Positions 42,407 through 50,908 of a stretch of DNA of 64,000 nt are shown here, piece by piece. The notes beneath the pieces were generated by a model. It did not search any database. It was given only the letters and a program-made list of their open reading frames with translations, and had not been told where the DNA came from. The translations under genes and the position numbers were made by a program. Numbering within the stretch: the stretch's first letter is position 1; every line of letters starts with the position of its first letter. The stretch is from contig NZ_JONW01000005.1 of assembly GCF_000712075.1 (NCBI RefSeq), positions 5,001 to 69,000 on the forward strand. The letters are read 5' to 3'. Source of the DNA: Caulobacter sp. UNC358MFTsu5.1 (GTDB lineage Bacteria; Pseudomonadota; Alphaproteobacteria; Caulobacterales; Caulobacteraceae).

Positions 42407-43138
42407 CTACCCTTCGACCATCGGCCGAGTGGCTTCGGGCATGATGTTGAGCACGCGCATCATCGCCAGCTTGGCGCCTTCGACGTCACCGCTGGCGATC
42501 ACGTCGGCCACGGCCCGGTGCTGCTCGACGTCGGCGATCAGCTCGGCTTCGGTGGCCGCGCCGAATGAGAACACCCAGTAGCGGGCGGCCTTGTGCTGCA
42601 GGGGGATCAGGATGCGGGCCAGGGCCATGTTGCCGCCGGCGCGGGCCACGGCGGCGTGGAAGCGCTGGTCCATGGCCACCAGGGACGGCAGGTCGCGGTC
42701 GCGGGCCGCCCGTTCGCCGTCGTCGAAAGCCGCGCGGATCGCCTCGGCCTCGGCCTTGCTGGCGTTGCGGGCCGCCAGGCCGGCGCAGTGCGGCTCGATC
42801 AGGGCCCGGGCCTCGTAGCCCTGGCGCAGCTCGACCAGGTCCAGCGGCGCCACCGTGGTGCCGGAGCGCGCGCGGCGGATCACCAGGCCTTCCAGGGCCA
42901 GGCGGCCCAGGGCGTCGCGCACCCCGGCCAGGCCCGCGTCGTAGCGCGCCGCCAGCGACTGCTCGTCCAGCCGCGCGCCGGGCGCCAGGCGGCCCAGGAT
43001 CAGGTCCAGCAGGATGCGCTCGTAGACCTTGGCCTTCTGAAGGTCGGGCGACCAATCTTCGAGACCCGAGGACGAGCAGACGTCCAGCACCAGCATCCGG
43101 TCGCGGCCGCCCCCGGCCGAGGCGTCGTCAGGGGCCAT
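42407..43138 (-). CDS. GntR-family regulator, FCD (FadR) subfamily
   Basis: The 243-aa protein has a winged helix-turn-helix at about residues 35-95 (KVYERILLDLILGRLAPGARLDEQSLAARY then VRDALGRLALEGLVIRR), then an all-helical FCD ligand domain with metal-binding histidines (DQRFHAAVARAGGN, EQHRAVADVIASGD). These regulators respond to organic acids. It lies 109 bp after metQ on the same strand and might be read with it, but a metabolic link is not evident. ATG 43138 is preferred over TTG 43150; neither has a strong ribosome site. Confidence 0.86.
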   Translation of the reverse strand: MAPDDASAGGGRDRMLVLDVCSSSGLEDWSPDLQKAKVYERILLDLILGRLAPGARLDEQSLAARYDAGLAGVRDALGRLALEGLVIRRARSGTTVAPLDLVELRQGYEARALIEPHCAGLAARNASKAEAEAIRAAFDDGERAARDRDLPSLVAMDQRFHAAVARAGGNMALARILIPLQHKAARYWVFSFGAATEAELIADVEQHRAVADVIASGDVEGAKLAMMRVLNIMPEATRPMVEG

Positions 43139-43247
43139 GAACTGTCGCAAGGCGGGGCTCCGAAGGCAGTAAGCCCTGATATGTACGGTGAAATGTCAGG
43201 CCGCGCCAGGGCGGGCGCGCCCGTAAGGGCGCGCATCCTGAGATTGC

Positions 43248-44045
43248 CTAGAAGGCCGGCACCACCGCGCCGTGATACTTCTGCTCCATGAAGGCCTTCA
43301 CCTCGGGCGAGGTCAGGGCCTTGGCCAGCTTCTGGACGCGCGGGTCGTCCTTGTTGTCGGGCCGGCCGACCAGATAGTTCACGTAGGGGCTGTTCTTGTC
43401 CTCGATCAGCAGGGCGTCCTTGGCCGGGTCCAGCTTGGCGTCGAGGGCGTAGTTGGTGTTGATCACCGCCAGGTCCACCTGGTCCAGGGTGCGCGGCAGG
43501 GTCGCGCCCTCCAATTCCTTGAACTTCAGGCCCTTGGGGTTGCTGGCGATGTCCTTGAGGCTCAGGCCGGCCTTGCCGAGGTCCAGCCCGATGACGTTGT
43601 TCTTGGCGAGAAGCCGCAGGGTGCGGTCCTCGGTCGAGGCGTCGTTGGGGATGGCCACCGTCGCGCCCTGGGGCAGCTCGGCGATCGACTTGTAGCGGTG
43701 CGAATAGGCGCCGATCGGCTCGATGTGCACGCCGATCACCGGCACCAGATTGGTGCCCTTGTCGCGATTGAAGGTCTCCAGGTACGGCAGGGTCTCGAAA
43801 TAGGAGACGTCCATGCGCTTCTCGGCGACCTGGATGTTGGGCTGGACGTAGTCGTTGAAGACCTTGATCTCGATCTTCAGCCCCTGCGCCGCCAGCTTCG
43901 GCTTGATGAACTCCAGCACCTCGGCGTGCGGGATGGCCGTGGCGGCGACCGTCAGGGTGTCGCCGGCGCTGGCGGCGGGCTTCTTGGCGCACGCGGCGAG
44001 CGACAGGACGGCGAGGCTGACGAGAAGGGCGCGGCGGGCGACCAT
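43248..44045 (-). CDS. metQ: Methionine ABC transporter substrate-binding lipoprotein MetQ
   Basis: The 265-aa lipoprotein has a lipobox LAAC (Cys19) and the NlpA/MetQ family features ATAIPHAEVLEFIKPKLAAQG, NDYVQPN, DVSYFETLPYLE and AVINTNYALDAKLDPAKDAL. It captures D- or L-methionine for the MetNI permease. It is separated from metI by two small genes, one on the opposite strand, so it probably has its own promoter. No SAM riboswitch was recognised in its 140-nt leader. Confidence 0.93.
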   Translation of the reverse strand: MVARRALLVSLAVLSLAACAKKPAASAGDTLTVAATAIPHAEVLEFIKPKLAAQGLKIEIKVFNDYVQPNIQVAEKRMDVSYFETLPYLETFNRDKGTNLVPVIGVHIEPIGAYSHRYKSIAELPQGATVAIPNDASTEDRTLRLLAKNNVIGLDLGKAGLSLKDIASNPKGLKFKELEGATLPRTLDQVDLAVINTNYALDAKLDPAKDALLIEDKNSPYVNYLVGRPDNKDDPRVQKLAKALTSPEVKAFMEQKYHGAVVPAF

Positions 44046-44189
44046 GAACGGCTCCGTAAAGGCGATTAGACGGGTCGGGTATTGCCCGTTTCCGGCTGGA
44101 CCGGGAAATCAGTTTTCCTGAACCGGGGCGCAGAGTCTTGGATCATTTCGAGATCGCGCCTTGACCCGACCCGCGAACAGGTCGCCTGG

Positions 44190-44444
44190 ATGGGGATGGC
44201 CCGAGAAACCGTCTACATCGTCCAAGCCTACAAGGCCGGCCGCGGCAAGGGGCTGAAGGCCGAGCAGCAGGTCGGCTGCAAGGACGCCGAGGAAGCCCGC
44301 CGCAAGGCCGAGCGCCTGGCCCCGCTGCGCGAGGGCGTCGTGGCCTTCGCCGCCTCGGCCGACGTCGAGCTGGGCGACTATGACGAGAACCCGGTGATCC
44401 TGTTCAAGGCCGGCCGGCTGCCGTTCCCGTTCGACCAGGCCTAG
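44190..44444 (+). CDS. Conserved-looking 84-aa protein, unknown function
   Basis: This small soluble protein starts at ATG 44190 (or 44196): MGMARETVYIVQAYKAGRGKGL, then a charged helix (DAEEARRKAERLAPLREGVVAFA) and a tail ending LPFPFDQA. It looks like a real protein from its charge pattern and codon use, but I do not recognise the family. It lies between metQ and the 121-aa gene on the opposite strand and ends three bases before that gene's stop. Confidence 0.6.
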   Translation: MGMARETVYIVQAYKAGRGKGLKAEQQVGCKDAEEARRKAERLAPLREGVVAFAASADVELGDYDENPVILFKAGRLPFPFDQA

Positions 44445-44447
44445 GGC

Positions 44448-44813
44448 CTATTCCTCGTCGTTCGCCGGCTCTTCCGGCCCGGCGATCGTCCAGCTGGACA
44501 GGAAGTCGGGGTTCTCGACGCTCTCGCCGCCGGTCAGCGGGTAGAGGCCGGGCTCGGCGGCGCGGATGTTCGAGGTCTGGGGCGGCAGGGTCGTGGTGTC
44601 GCCGTCCTGCGGACCCAGCAGGTCGAGCAGGACGCCCTCCTCCGCGTCGGCGGTGATCACCACGCCGTAGAAGGCCTCGCGGCCCTCCACCTCGCCCTCG
44701 GCGTCGAGGAAGGTCAGGTTCACCAGCATGGTCTTGCCGACCAGGCCCTGGGCGAAGCCCTCGTCCCAGTGTTCGGGCGGCGGGGCGGAGAGGATGGGGA
44801 TGTCGTCGGTCAT
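44448..44813 (-). CDS. Acidic 121-aa protein in the met operon, unknown function
   Basis: The strongly acidic protein (MTDDIPILSAPPPEHWDEG...PANDEE) has no signal or membrane span and contains a beta-rich middle (TMLVNLTFLDAEG, FYGVVITADAEEGVLLDLLG). It starts ten bases after the metI stop on the same strand, so it is almost certainly co-transcribed with metN-metI. I do not recognise the family. Whether it has anything to do with methionine uptake is unknown. Confidence 0.7.
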   Translation of the reverse strand: MTDDIPILSAPPPEHWDEGFAQGLVGKTMLVNLTFLDAEGEVEGREAFYGVVITADAEEGVLLDLLGPQDGDTTTLPPQTSNIRAAEPGLYPLTGGESVENPDFLSSWTIAGPEEPANDEE

Positions 44814-44822
44814 GGGATCGTC

Positions 44823-45488
44823 CTAGCGGTGCGAGACGCGGCGCACCACCGCGTCGCCGACCATCTGCAGCGCCTGGACCAGCACCAGCAGCAGCACCAC
44901 GGTCACCACCATCACGTCGGTCTGGAAGCGCTGGTAACCGAAGCGGATGGCCAGGTCGCCCAGGCCGCCCGCGCCCACCACGCCGGCCATGGCGGTGTAG
45001 GACACCAGGGCGATGGCGGTGACGGTGGCCGCGGCGATCAGGCCCGGCATGGCTTCCGGCAGCAGGGCGCCCAGCACCACCTGCCGCCGCTTGGCGCCCA
45101 TGGCGAAGCTGGCCTCGATCACGCCCTTGTCCACTTCGCGCAGGGCCGTCTCGACCAGGCGGGCGAAGAACGGCGCGGCGCCGGCCACCAGCGGCGGGAT
45201 CGCTCCGGCCACGCCCAGCGAGGTGCCGACCAGGGCCACGGTCAGGGGGATCATCACGATCAGCAGGATCACGAACGGCACCGAGCGCAGGATGTTGATC
45301 ACCAGCGACAGCACGCCGTTGGCGACGCGGTTCTGCAGCATCTGGCCCTTGCCGGTCAGGAACAGGATCACGCCCAGCGGCAGGCCCAGCACCACGGTCA
45401 GGGCCATGGAGCCGCCCAGCATCGACAGGGTGTCGAGCGTCGCCTGGCCGATCTCCGACCAGTCGATGTTGTCCATGAAGCCGCTCAT
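44823..45488 (-). CDS. metI: Methionine ABC transporter permease MetI
   Basis: The 221-aa inner-membrane protein has about five spans and the family features [38 protein letters not shown], the ABC coupling-helix region [22 protein letters not shown], and [23 protein letters not shown]. It overlaps the metN stop by four bases, as expected for a tight transporter operon. Confidence 0.94.
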   Translation of the reverse strand: MSGFMDNIDWSEIGQATLDTLSMLGGSMALTVVLGLPLGVILFLTGKGQMLQNRVANGVLSLVINILRSVPFVILLIVMIPLTVALVGTSLGVAGAIPPLVAGAAPFFARLVETALREVDKGVIEASFAMGAKRRQVVLGALLPEAMPGLIAAATVTAIALVSYTAMAGVVGAGGLGDLAIRFGYQRFQTDVMVVTVVLLLVLVQALQMVGDAVVRRVSHR

Positions 45489-46495
45489 CGGCCGACCTCC
45501 CCGACCAGGTCCACCCGGACGCCGTCGGCCTGGAACCGTGCGATCGCCGCTTCGACGTCACCGCCGGTCAGGGACAGGGTCAGCTGGCCGTAGGGCGTCT
45601 CGCGCAGGCGGTGGATGCGGCCGCCCAGGATCGAGTAGTCGACGCCGGTCTCGCGGGCCACCGCGCCCAGGATCGGCTTGTAGGTGGCCTCGCCCTTGAA
45701 GGTCAGGCGCACCACGCGGCCGCCGACGACGGCGCCCTCGCCCGGCTCGCCTTCCGCCTCGGTGACGAACCGCCGGGCCGTGGCGCTGGCCGGATGCAGG
45801 AACACCTGCTCGACCGGGCCGCTCTCGACCACCCGGCCGCCCTCCAGCACCGCCACCCGGTCGCAGACGCGGCGGACCACATCCATCTCATGGGTGATCA
45901 GCACGATGGTCAGACCCAGCTCGCGGTTGAGGTTGGAGATCAGCTCCAGGATCTGTTCGGTGGTCTCGGGATCCAGCGCGCTGGTGGCCTCGTCGCACAG
46001 CAGCACCTTGGGGCCGGTCGCCAGGGCGCGGGCGATGCCGACGCGCTGCTTCTGGCCGCCCGACAGCTGGGCCGGATACTTGTTCGCGAAGTCGCTCAGC
46101 CCCACCCGCGCCAGCAGCTCGGCGGTGCGCGCCTTGACCTCGGCGTCGGGCTTGCCGGCCAGCTTCAGCGGGAAGGCGACGTTGCCGGCCACGGTCTTGG
46201 ACGACAGCAGGTTGAAGTGCTGGAAGATCATCCCGACCCGGCGGCGCAGGCTGCGCAGCCCTTCGACGCCCAGGGCCGCCACGTCGTCGCCGTCGACCAC
46301 GACCTTGCCGCCGGACGGCTTCTCCAGGCCGTTGATCAGCCGGATCAGGGTGGACTTGCCCGCGCCCGAGGCGCCGATCACGCCGAACACCTCGCCGGGC
46401 GCGACCGACAGGTCGACTCCGCTGAGCGCGGCGCGCCCATCGTCTTTGGCGCCGCCCCCGGCATAGGTCTTGGAGACGTCTTGGAAGGTGATCAC
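45485..46495 (-). CDS. metN: Methionine ABC transporter ATPase MetN
   Basis: The 336-aa ATPase has Walker [14 protein letters not shown] signature [15 protein letters not shown], Walker [13 protein letters not shown], and a C-terminal NIL domain (residues about 255-336; [32 protein letters not shown]). In E. coli MetN this domain binds methionine and inhibits transport. The start is GTG 46495, reading [11 protein letters not shown]; there is no strong ribosome site. It is first in metN-metI-orf121, with the amidohydrolase gene ending 70 bp upstream. Confidence 0.94.
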   Translation of the reverse strand: MITFQDVSKTYAGGGAKDDGRAALSGVDLSVAPGEVFGVIGASGAGKSTLIRLINGLEKPSGGKVVVDGDDVAALGVEGLRSLRRRVGMIFQHFNLLSSKTVAGNVAFPLKLAGKPDAEVKARTAELLARVGLSDFANKYPAQLSGGQKQRVGIARALATGPKVLLCDEATSALDPETTEQILELISNLNRELGLTIVLITHEMDVVRRVCDRVAVLEGGRVVESGPVEQVFLHPASATARRFVTEAEGEPGEGAVVGGRVVRLTFKGEATYKPILGAVARETGVDYSILGGRIHRLRETPYGQLTLSLTGGDVEAAIARFQADGVRVDLVGEVGR

Positions 46496-46565
46496 GATCT
46501 GGCCCGGGCGTTATGGAGCCGCTGCATTTAGGCGCTGCCGCTCCATTTGGCGAGAGGCGAGCCCG

Positions 46566-47855
46566 TCAGGGCCGCTTCACCACCGTCCCGCCCTTCATCA
46601 CGAACACCGGACGCTCCAGCGTCGTGACGTCGGTCAGGGGGTCGTCGTCCACCGCGATCAGGTCGCCGTAGCGGCCCACGGCCACCTGGCCGACGTCCTT
46701 CTCGCGGCCCAGGGCCTGGGAGGCGGTGATCGTCGCGGCCTGGATCGCCTGCAGGGGCGTGGCGCCATAGCGGACCATCACGGCGAACTGCTTGGCGTTG
46801 GTCCCGTGCGGATAGACCCCGGCGTCGGTGCCGAAGATCATCTTCACCCCGGCCTTCAGGGCCTTGCGGAAGTTCTCGCGCTGCAGCTCGCCGATGTCGC
46901 GGTCCTTGCGCAGGTTGTCCTCCAGCACGCCGTTCCGGGCGCCTTCGGCCTGGGTGTAGTCGGTGTTGTAGATGTCCATCGAGAAGTAGGCGCCCTTCTG
47001 GACGGCCAGCTTGATGCCCTCGTCGTCGACCAGGCTGGCGTGCTCGATGGTGTCGACGCCGGCCCGGATGGCGTCCTTGATCCCCGCCGCGCCGTGGGCG
47101 TGGGCGGCGACCTTCAGCCCGGCCATGTGGGCCTCGTCGACGATGGCGGTCATCTCGGCCAGGGTCAGCTGCTGCTGGCCCGGCTCGTCGCCGTGCGAGA
47201 ACACCCCGCCCGTCGCGCAGATCTTGATCACCTGGGCGCCGTACTTCTTCAGCGTGCGCACCACCTTGCGGCCCTCGTCGGGGCTATCGACGTTGTAGGG
47301 GCTCTTCTGGTCCATCGACGGCGGGAAGAAGGTCGAGTCGCAGTGGCCGCCCGTGGCGCCGATGGCGTAGGTGGCCGTGACGATGCGCGGCCCTTCCACA
47401 TAGCCCCCGTCGATCGCCTCGCGCAGGCCCACGTCGTCGAACCGGTCCGAGCCGACGTTGCGGATGGTGGTGAAGCCGGCCTCCAGCGTCTTCTTGGCGT
47501 TGGCGGTCTGGACCACGCTCCAGAAGGCGTCGCTGAATTCCAGGCTGTTGTAGCCGCCGATCTCGGCCACGGCGCTGATGTGGGTGTGCATGTCGATCAG
47601 GCCGGGCAGCAGGGTCGCGCCCGGCAGGTCGGTCACCACCGCGCCCAGCGGCGTGGCGTCGCCCGCCTTGCCCACCGCGGTGATCCGGCCGTCGATGATC
47701 ACCACCTGCGGATTGTCGACATACTTGCCGGTGGCCACGTCGAGCAGCCGCGCGGCGCGCACCACCTCGATGTCGGCCGCCTGGGCCACAGTGGGGGCCA
47801 GCGGCGCGACAGCCGCCGCCGCGATGAAGGCCAGAGCGGCCAGTTGACGCTGCAT
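46566..47855 (-). CDS. Secreted amidohydrolase, Xaa-Arg/Lys dipeptidase (Cc2672-like)
   Basis: The 429-aa protein has a signal peptide (MQRQLAALAFIAAAAVAPLAPTVAQA) and the amidohydrolase metal centre: HTH in GLIDMHTH, Lys in VIKICATGG, His in KVAAHAHG and TIEHASLVD, and Asp in FGTDAG. From memory it is very close to Caulobacter Cc2672, a structurally characterised carboxypeptidase that removes C-terminal Lys or Arg from dipeptides. It would act in the periplasm. ATG 47855 is used; GTG 47861 has a closer GGGGA and remains possible. Confidence 0.9.
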   Translation of the reverse strand: MQRQLAALAFIAAAAVAPLAPTVAQAADIEVVRAARLLDVATGKYVDNPQVVIIDGRITAVGKAGDATPLGAVVTDLPGATLLPGLIDMHTHISAVAEIGGYNSLEFSDAFWSVVQTANAKKTLEAGFTTIRNVGSDRFDDVGLREAIDGGYVEGPRIVTATYAIGATGGHCDSTFFPPSMDQKSPYNVDSPDEGRKVVRTLKKYGAQVIKICATGGVFSHGDEPGQQQLTLAEMTAIVDEAHMAGLKVAAHAHGAAGIKDAIRAGVDTIEHASLVDDEGIKLAVQKGAYFSMDIYNTDYTQAEGARNGVLEDNLRKDRDIGELQRENFRKALKAGVKMIFGTDAGVYPHGTNAKQFAVMVRYGATPLQAIQAATITASQALGREKDVGQVAVGRYGDLIAVDDDPLTDVTTLERPVFVMKGGTVVKRP

Positions 47856-48039
47856 GATCACTTAATCCCCGTCCCCGCCCTCTTTCCGGGCGATCCAGAA
47901 CGGCGACGCTATCACGCGCCGAAGGGACGTCGAGCCGTAACGGCCACGTTTCGCGCCCGTGCCAAGAACGAGGGCGCCCGCGAGGGCCGCGCTCGCCCTT
48001 GGCGGGACTCTCCCCCCAGCCTATACGGGCAGGACCAGC

Positions 48040-48126
48040 GCGGGCGTGGCGAAACTGGTAGACGCAGCGGACTTAAAATCCGCCAGCCGCAAGGCTATGC
48101 CGGTTCGACCCCGGCCGCCCGCACCA
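48040..48126 (+). tRNA. tRNA-Leu (anticodon UAA)
   Basis: Acceptor GCGGGCG (48040-48046) pairs with CGCCCGC (48116-48122), followed by an encoded CCA end. The anticodon arm GCGGA-CTTAAAA-TCCGC gives anticodon UAA. A long variable arm and the T arm GCCGG-TTCGACC-CCGGC are present. Length 87 nt, normal for class II tRNA-Leu. Confidence 0.97.
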
Positions 48127-48132
48127 CCTCTC

Positions 48133-48840
48133 CTATTCGACGACCGGAACGTCCAAGGCTCCACCGACGGCGAAGCCGTGCGCTTCGGTCCGGTTGGCCT
48201 TGCCGGCCGCCACGCGGGCGGAGGGGTTGGGCCGGGGCTCGGCCACCTTGTGCAGGGCGTTGCGATCGACATGGCGGAAGGGCGCGGTGCGGCCGCGGAC
48301 CTGCAGCATGGTGGTGGAGACGTACGACCAGCCGCCGTCGGCGTCGAACTTCACGTCCAGCTCGTAGGAATCGGTCCGGAACGCCCACTCCAGGAAGTCG
48401 GTCGAGCAGATGCCGTAGCCCGGCCCGCCGCGATCCGCCCTTACGATCAGGCCCGAGCCGTCCGGCGCGGCCTGGCCCTTGGCCAGCGCCGTCTGGCCGC
48501 GCGGGATCGCCAGGGTCTGCATGATCAGCCCCGTCGCGGGCTCCCACAGCCAGTAGCCGACCTGGTCGTGGAAGGTCGTGTCCTCGTCGGAGGCGACGAT
48601 GTGGACGTGGTAGCGCAGGCCGTAGAACAGCTGGGGTCCGTTGGCCTGGGGATCGATCGGCTGCATCTCGATGCGCTCGAGATAGTCGCGCCGCTCCGGC
48701 CCCTCGGCCTTGGGGTTCAGGTCGACGCCCTTGCGGCCTTCCCACACGCCGGCCAGCCGCCGCAGCGGACCCAGATTGGCCAGGGTGTCGGGATCCACAT
48801 CTTCCGGCTCGGTGAAGATGTCGTCGGGGAAGTCGTGCAT
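48133..48840 (-). CDS. Heme-binding beta-barrel (nitrobindin-like) protein
   Basis: In this 235-aa protein, residues about 20-200 match the FABP-like heme-binding barrel family (LGPLRRLAGVWEGRKGVDL at the start, YGLRYHVHIVASDE, HDQVGYWLWEP). Nitrobindins bind ferric heme through a histidine on the C-terminal side and scavenge reactive nitrogen; a candidate is in FRHVDRN. The function in bacteria is not well known. The 3' end lies 6 bp from the tRNA-Leu 3' end on the other strand, so the two converge. Confidence 0.8.
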   Translation of the reverse strand: MHDFPDDIFTEPEDVDPDTLANLGPLRRLAGVWEGRKGVDLNPKAEGPERRDYLERIEMQPIDPQANGPQLFYGLRYHVHIVASDEDTTFHDQVGYWLWEPATGLIMQTLAIPRGQTALAKGQAAPDGSGLIVRADRGGPGYGICSTDFLEWAFRTDSYELDVKFDADGGWSYVSTTMLQVRGRTAPFRHVDRNALHKVAEPRPNPSARVAAGKANRTEAHGFAVGGALDVPVVE

Positions 48841-48951
48841 CGGGTTCGGTTCTCGCGCGCGCCGCCGTGTCCGTCACGGCCAAGCATCCTCGGAGCCGAA
48901 ATCCCATCGACGGGCGCCGAGGTCAACGCCCCCGCGCCCGTCGTCCGGAGT

Positions 48952-50529
48952 TCAGAGCAGTTCGTAGGCCGGAATGGTCAGGAACTCCTCGAGGGTGTCG
49001 GAAAGGACCATGCGCGTGAACATGTGCGCGGCCTCCTCCAGGCGCGGCGAGCCGAAGTCGCGGCGCAGGTCGGCCATCTCCTGGGTGAACAGGCTGACGA
49101 ACAGCTCCGAGCTCAGCACCCGCCCGTCGTCCAGGGCCGCGCCCAGGCGCACCCACTGCCACAGCTGGGTGCGGCAGATCTCGGCGGTCGCCGCGTCCTC
49201 CATCAGGTTGTAGAGCGGCACCGCGCCCCGGCCTTCCAGCCAGGCCTGGGTGTAGCGCACGCCCACGCGGATGTTCTCGCGCACGCCGGCCTCGGTGCGG
49301 ACGCCCTCGTGCAGCTCCAGCATCTGGGGCTGTGTGATATCGAGGTCGGCCAGGGTCTTGTCGCGCTGGTTCGGCGTCGGCATCAGGCGGTCGAAGACCT
49401 CCATCGCCACGGGGACCAGGTCGGGGTGGGCGACCCAGGTGCCGTCGTGGCCGGCCCCGGCCTCGCGCTCCTTGTCGGCCTTGACCTTGGCGAAGGCGGC
49501 CTGGTTGGCGGCGTCGTCGCCCTTGACCGGGATCTGGGCCGCCATGCCGCCCATGGCGAAGGCGCCGCGGCGGTGACAGGTCTGGATCAGCTTCAGCGAA
49601 TAGGCGCCCAGGAAGGCCTTGCCCATGACCATGGCCGAGCGGTCCGGGGTCAGGAATTCGGCGCGACGGCCCAGGCGCTTGATGAACGAGAAGATGTAGT
49701 CCCAGCGGCCGCAGTTGAGGCCGACGATGTGGTCCTTCAGCTCGAACAGGATCTCGTCCATCTCGAAGGCGGCCGGGATGGTCTCGATCAGCACGGTGGC
49801 CTTGATCGTCCCGACCGGCAGGCCAAGGGCCTCCTGGGCGCGGACGAACACGTCGTTCCAGAGGCGGGCCTCCAGGTGGCTTTCCAGCTTGGGCAGGTAG
49901 AAGTACGGACCCGAGCCCTTGGCGATCGCCGCCTTGGCGTTGTGGAAGGCGTAGAGGCCGAAGTCGAACAGCGCCCCGGCCACGGCCTGGCCATCGACCT
50001 CCAGGTGGCGCTCCATCAGGTGCCAGCCGCGCGGGCGCACCTTCAGCACCGCCGGGGTCGGCCCCATGGCGTACGCCTTGCCGGACTTCGGGTCGACGTG
50101 GGTCAGCTCGCCCTGCCAGCGATCCTTCAGATTGACCTGGCCCTCGATGACATTGGCCCAGGTGGGGGCGGTGGCGTCCTCGAAGTCGGCCATGAACACC
50201 TTGGCCCCGCAGTTCAGGGCGTTGATGATCATCTTGCGGTCGACCGGGCCGGTGATCTCGACGCGGCGGTCCAGCAGGTCGGCCGGGACCGGGGCGACGG
50301 CCCAGTCGGCGGCGCGGACGTGCGAGGTCTCGGCCAGGAAGTCGGGCAGCTCGCCGGCGTCGAAGCGGGCCTGGCGCGCCTGGCGGGCTTCCAGCAGCTG
50401 GCGGCGACGGGCGTCGAAGCGACGGTGCAGGTCGGCCACGAAGGCCAGGGCCTCGGGGGTGAGCACTTCCACCGCGCGACCCTCGACCGGGCCGGTGACT
50501 TGGATATGGGCGGCGACGTCGAGCGGCAT
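48952..50529 (-). CDS. aceB: Malate synthase A
   Basis: The 525-aa enzyme of the glyoxylate shunt condenses acetyl-CoA and glyoxylate to malate. The family signature KDHIVGLNCGRWDYIFSFIK is intact (about residues 265-284). MADFEDATAPTWAN and RPRGWHLMERH carry substrate and metal residues. Length fits the A isoform. It is downstream of aceA and a 77-codon gene on the same strand, so the shunt genes are probably one operon under the divergent RamB/ScfR-like regulator. Confidence 0.96.
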   Translation of the reverse strand: MPLDVAAHIQVTGPVEGRAVEVLTPEALAFVADLHRRFDARRRQLLEARQARQARFDAGELPDFLAETSHVRAADWAVAPVPADLLDRRVEITGPVDRKMIINALNCGAKVFMADFEDATAPTWANVIEGQVNLKDRWQGELTHVDPKSGKAYAMGPTPAVLKVRPRGWHLMERHLEVDGQAVAGALFDFGLYAFHNAKAAIAKGSGPYFYLPKLESHLEARLWNDVFVRAQEALGLPVGTIKATVLIETIPAAFEMDEILFELKDHIVGLNCGRWDYIFSFIKRLGRRAEFLTPDRSAMVMGKAFLGAYSLKLIQTCHRRGAFAMGGMAAQIPVKGDDAANQAAFAKVKADKEREAGAGHDGTWVAHPDLVPVAMEVFDRLMPTPNQRDKTLADLDITQPQMLELHEGVRTEAGVRENIRVGVRYTQAWLEGRGAVPLYNLMEDAATAEICRTQLWQWVRLGAALDDGRVLSSELFVSLFTQEMADLRRDFGSPRLEEAAHMFTRMVLSDTLEEFLTIPAYELL

Positions 50530-50628
50530 GAGGAATTCCCGTGGTCGTGAGGGCTTCCCGGGACCCTCGCCCCGGGAAGCCGCATGGATACTAGATGAAG
50601 CGTACGTCTTGTTGAGGGCCCGGCGCTC

Positions 50629-50862
50629 TTAGGCGGCGCCGTTCTGCCCTCCGCCCCGGACGGTCGGGACGATCTGGTCGCCCCAGTTGCCGGCGCCGTC
50701 GTGGTGACGCGAGGTGCGCACCAGTTCGACCGAATAGCCGGCCGCGATGGCCCGCTGCACCGCTTCGTTGAGACGGTGCGCGGCCTCGGCCACCCGGTCG
50801 ACCGCCCGTTGCTGGTCGCTGGAGTTCGGCATGGCGGCGGGAGCGAATTGCGTGGCGGTCAT
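50629..50862 (-). CDS. 77-aa protein between aceA and aceB, unknown function
   Basis: MTATQFAPAAMPNSSDQQRA is followed by a helix (VDRVAEAAHRLNEAVQRAIAAGYSVELVRTSRHHD) and a short tail. It is soluble, with no known motif that I recognise. It lies 46 bp after aceA and 99 bp before aceB on the same strand, so it is likely co-transcribed with the glyoxylate shunt. The helix-strand pattern and codon use support a real gene. Confidence 0.65.
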   Translation of the reverse strand: MTATQFAPAAMPNSSDQQRAVDRVAEAAHRLNEAVQRAIAAGYSVELVRTSRHHDGAGNWGDQIVPTVRGGGQNGAA

Positions 50863-50908
50863 GGGATGAATCCTCGATCGGGTGGAAGGGGAGGCTGAAG
50901 GTTCGTCG

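Noticed and set aside
44046-44190. Possible SAM riboswitch upstream of metQ
   Set aside because: Some stem potential is present, but none of the SAM-II conserved core could be aligned by eye.
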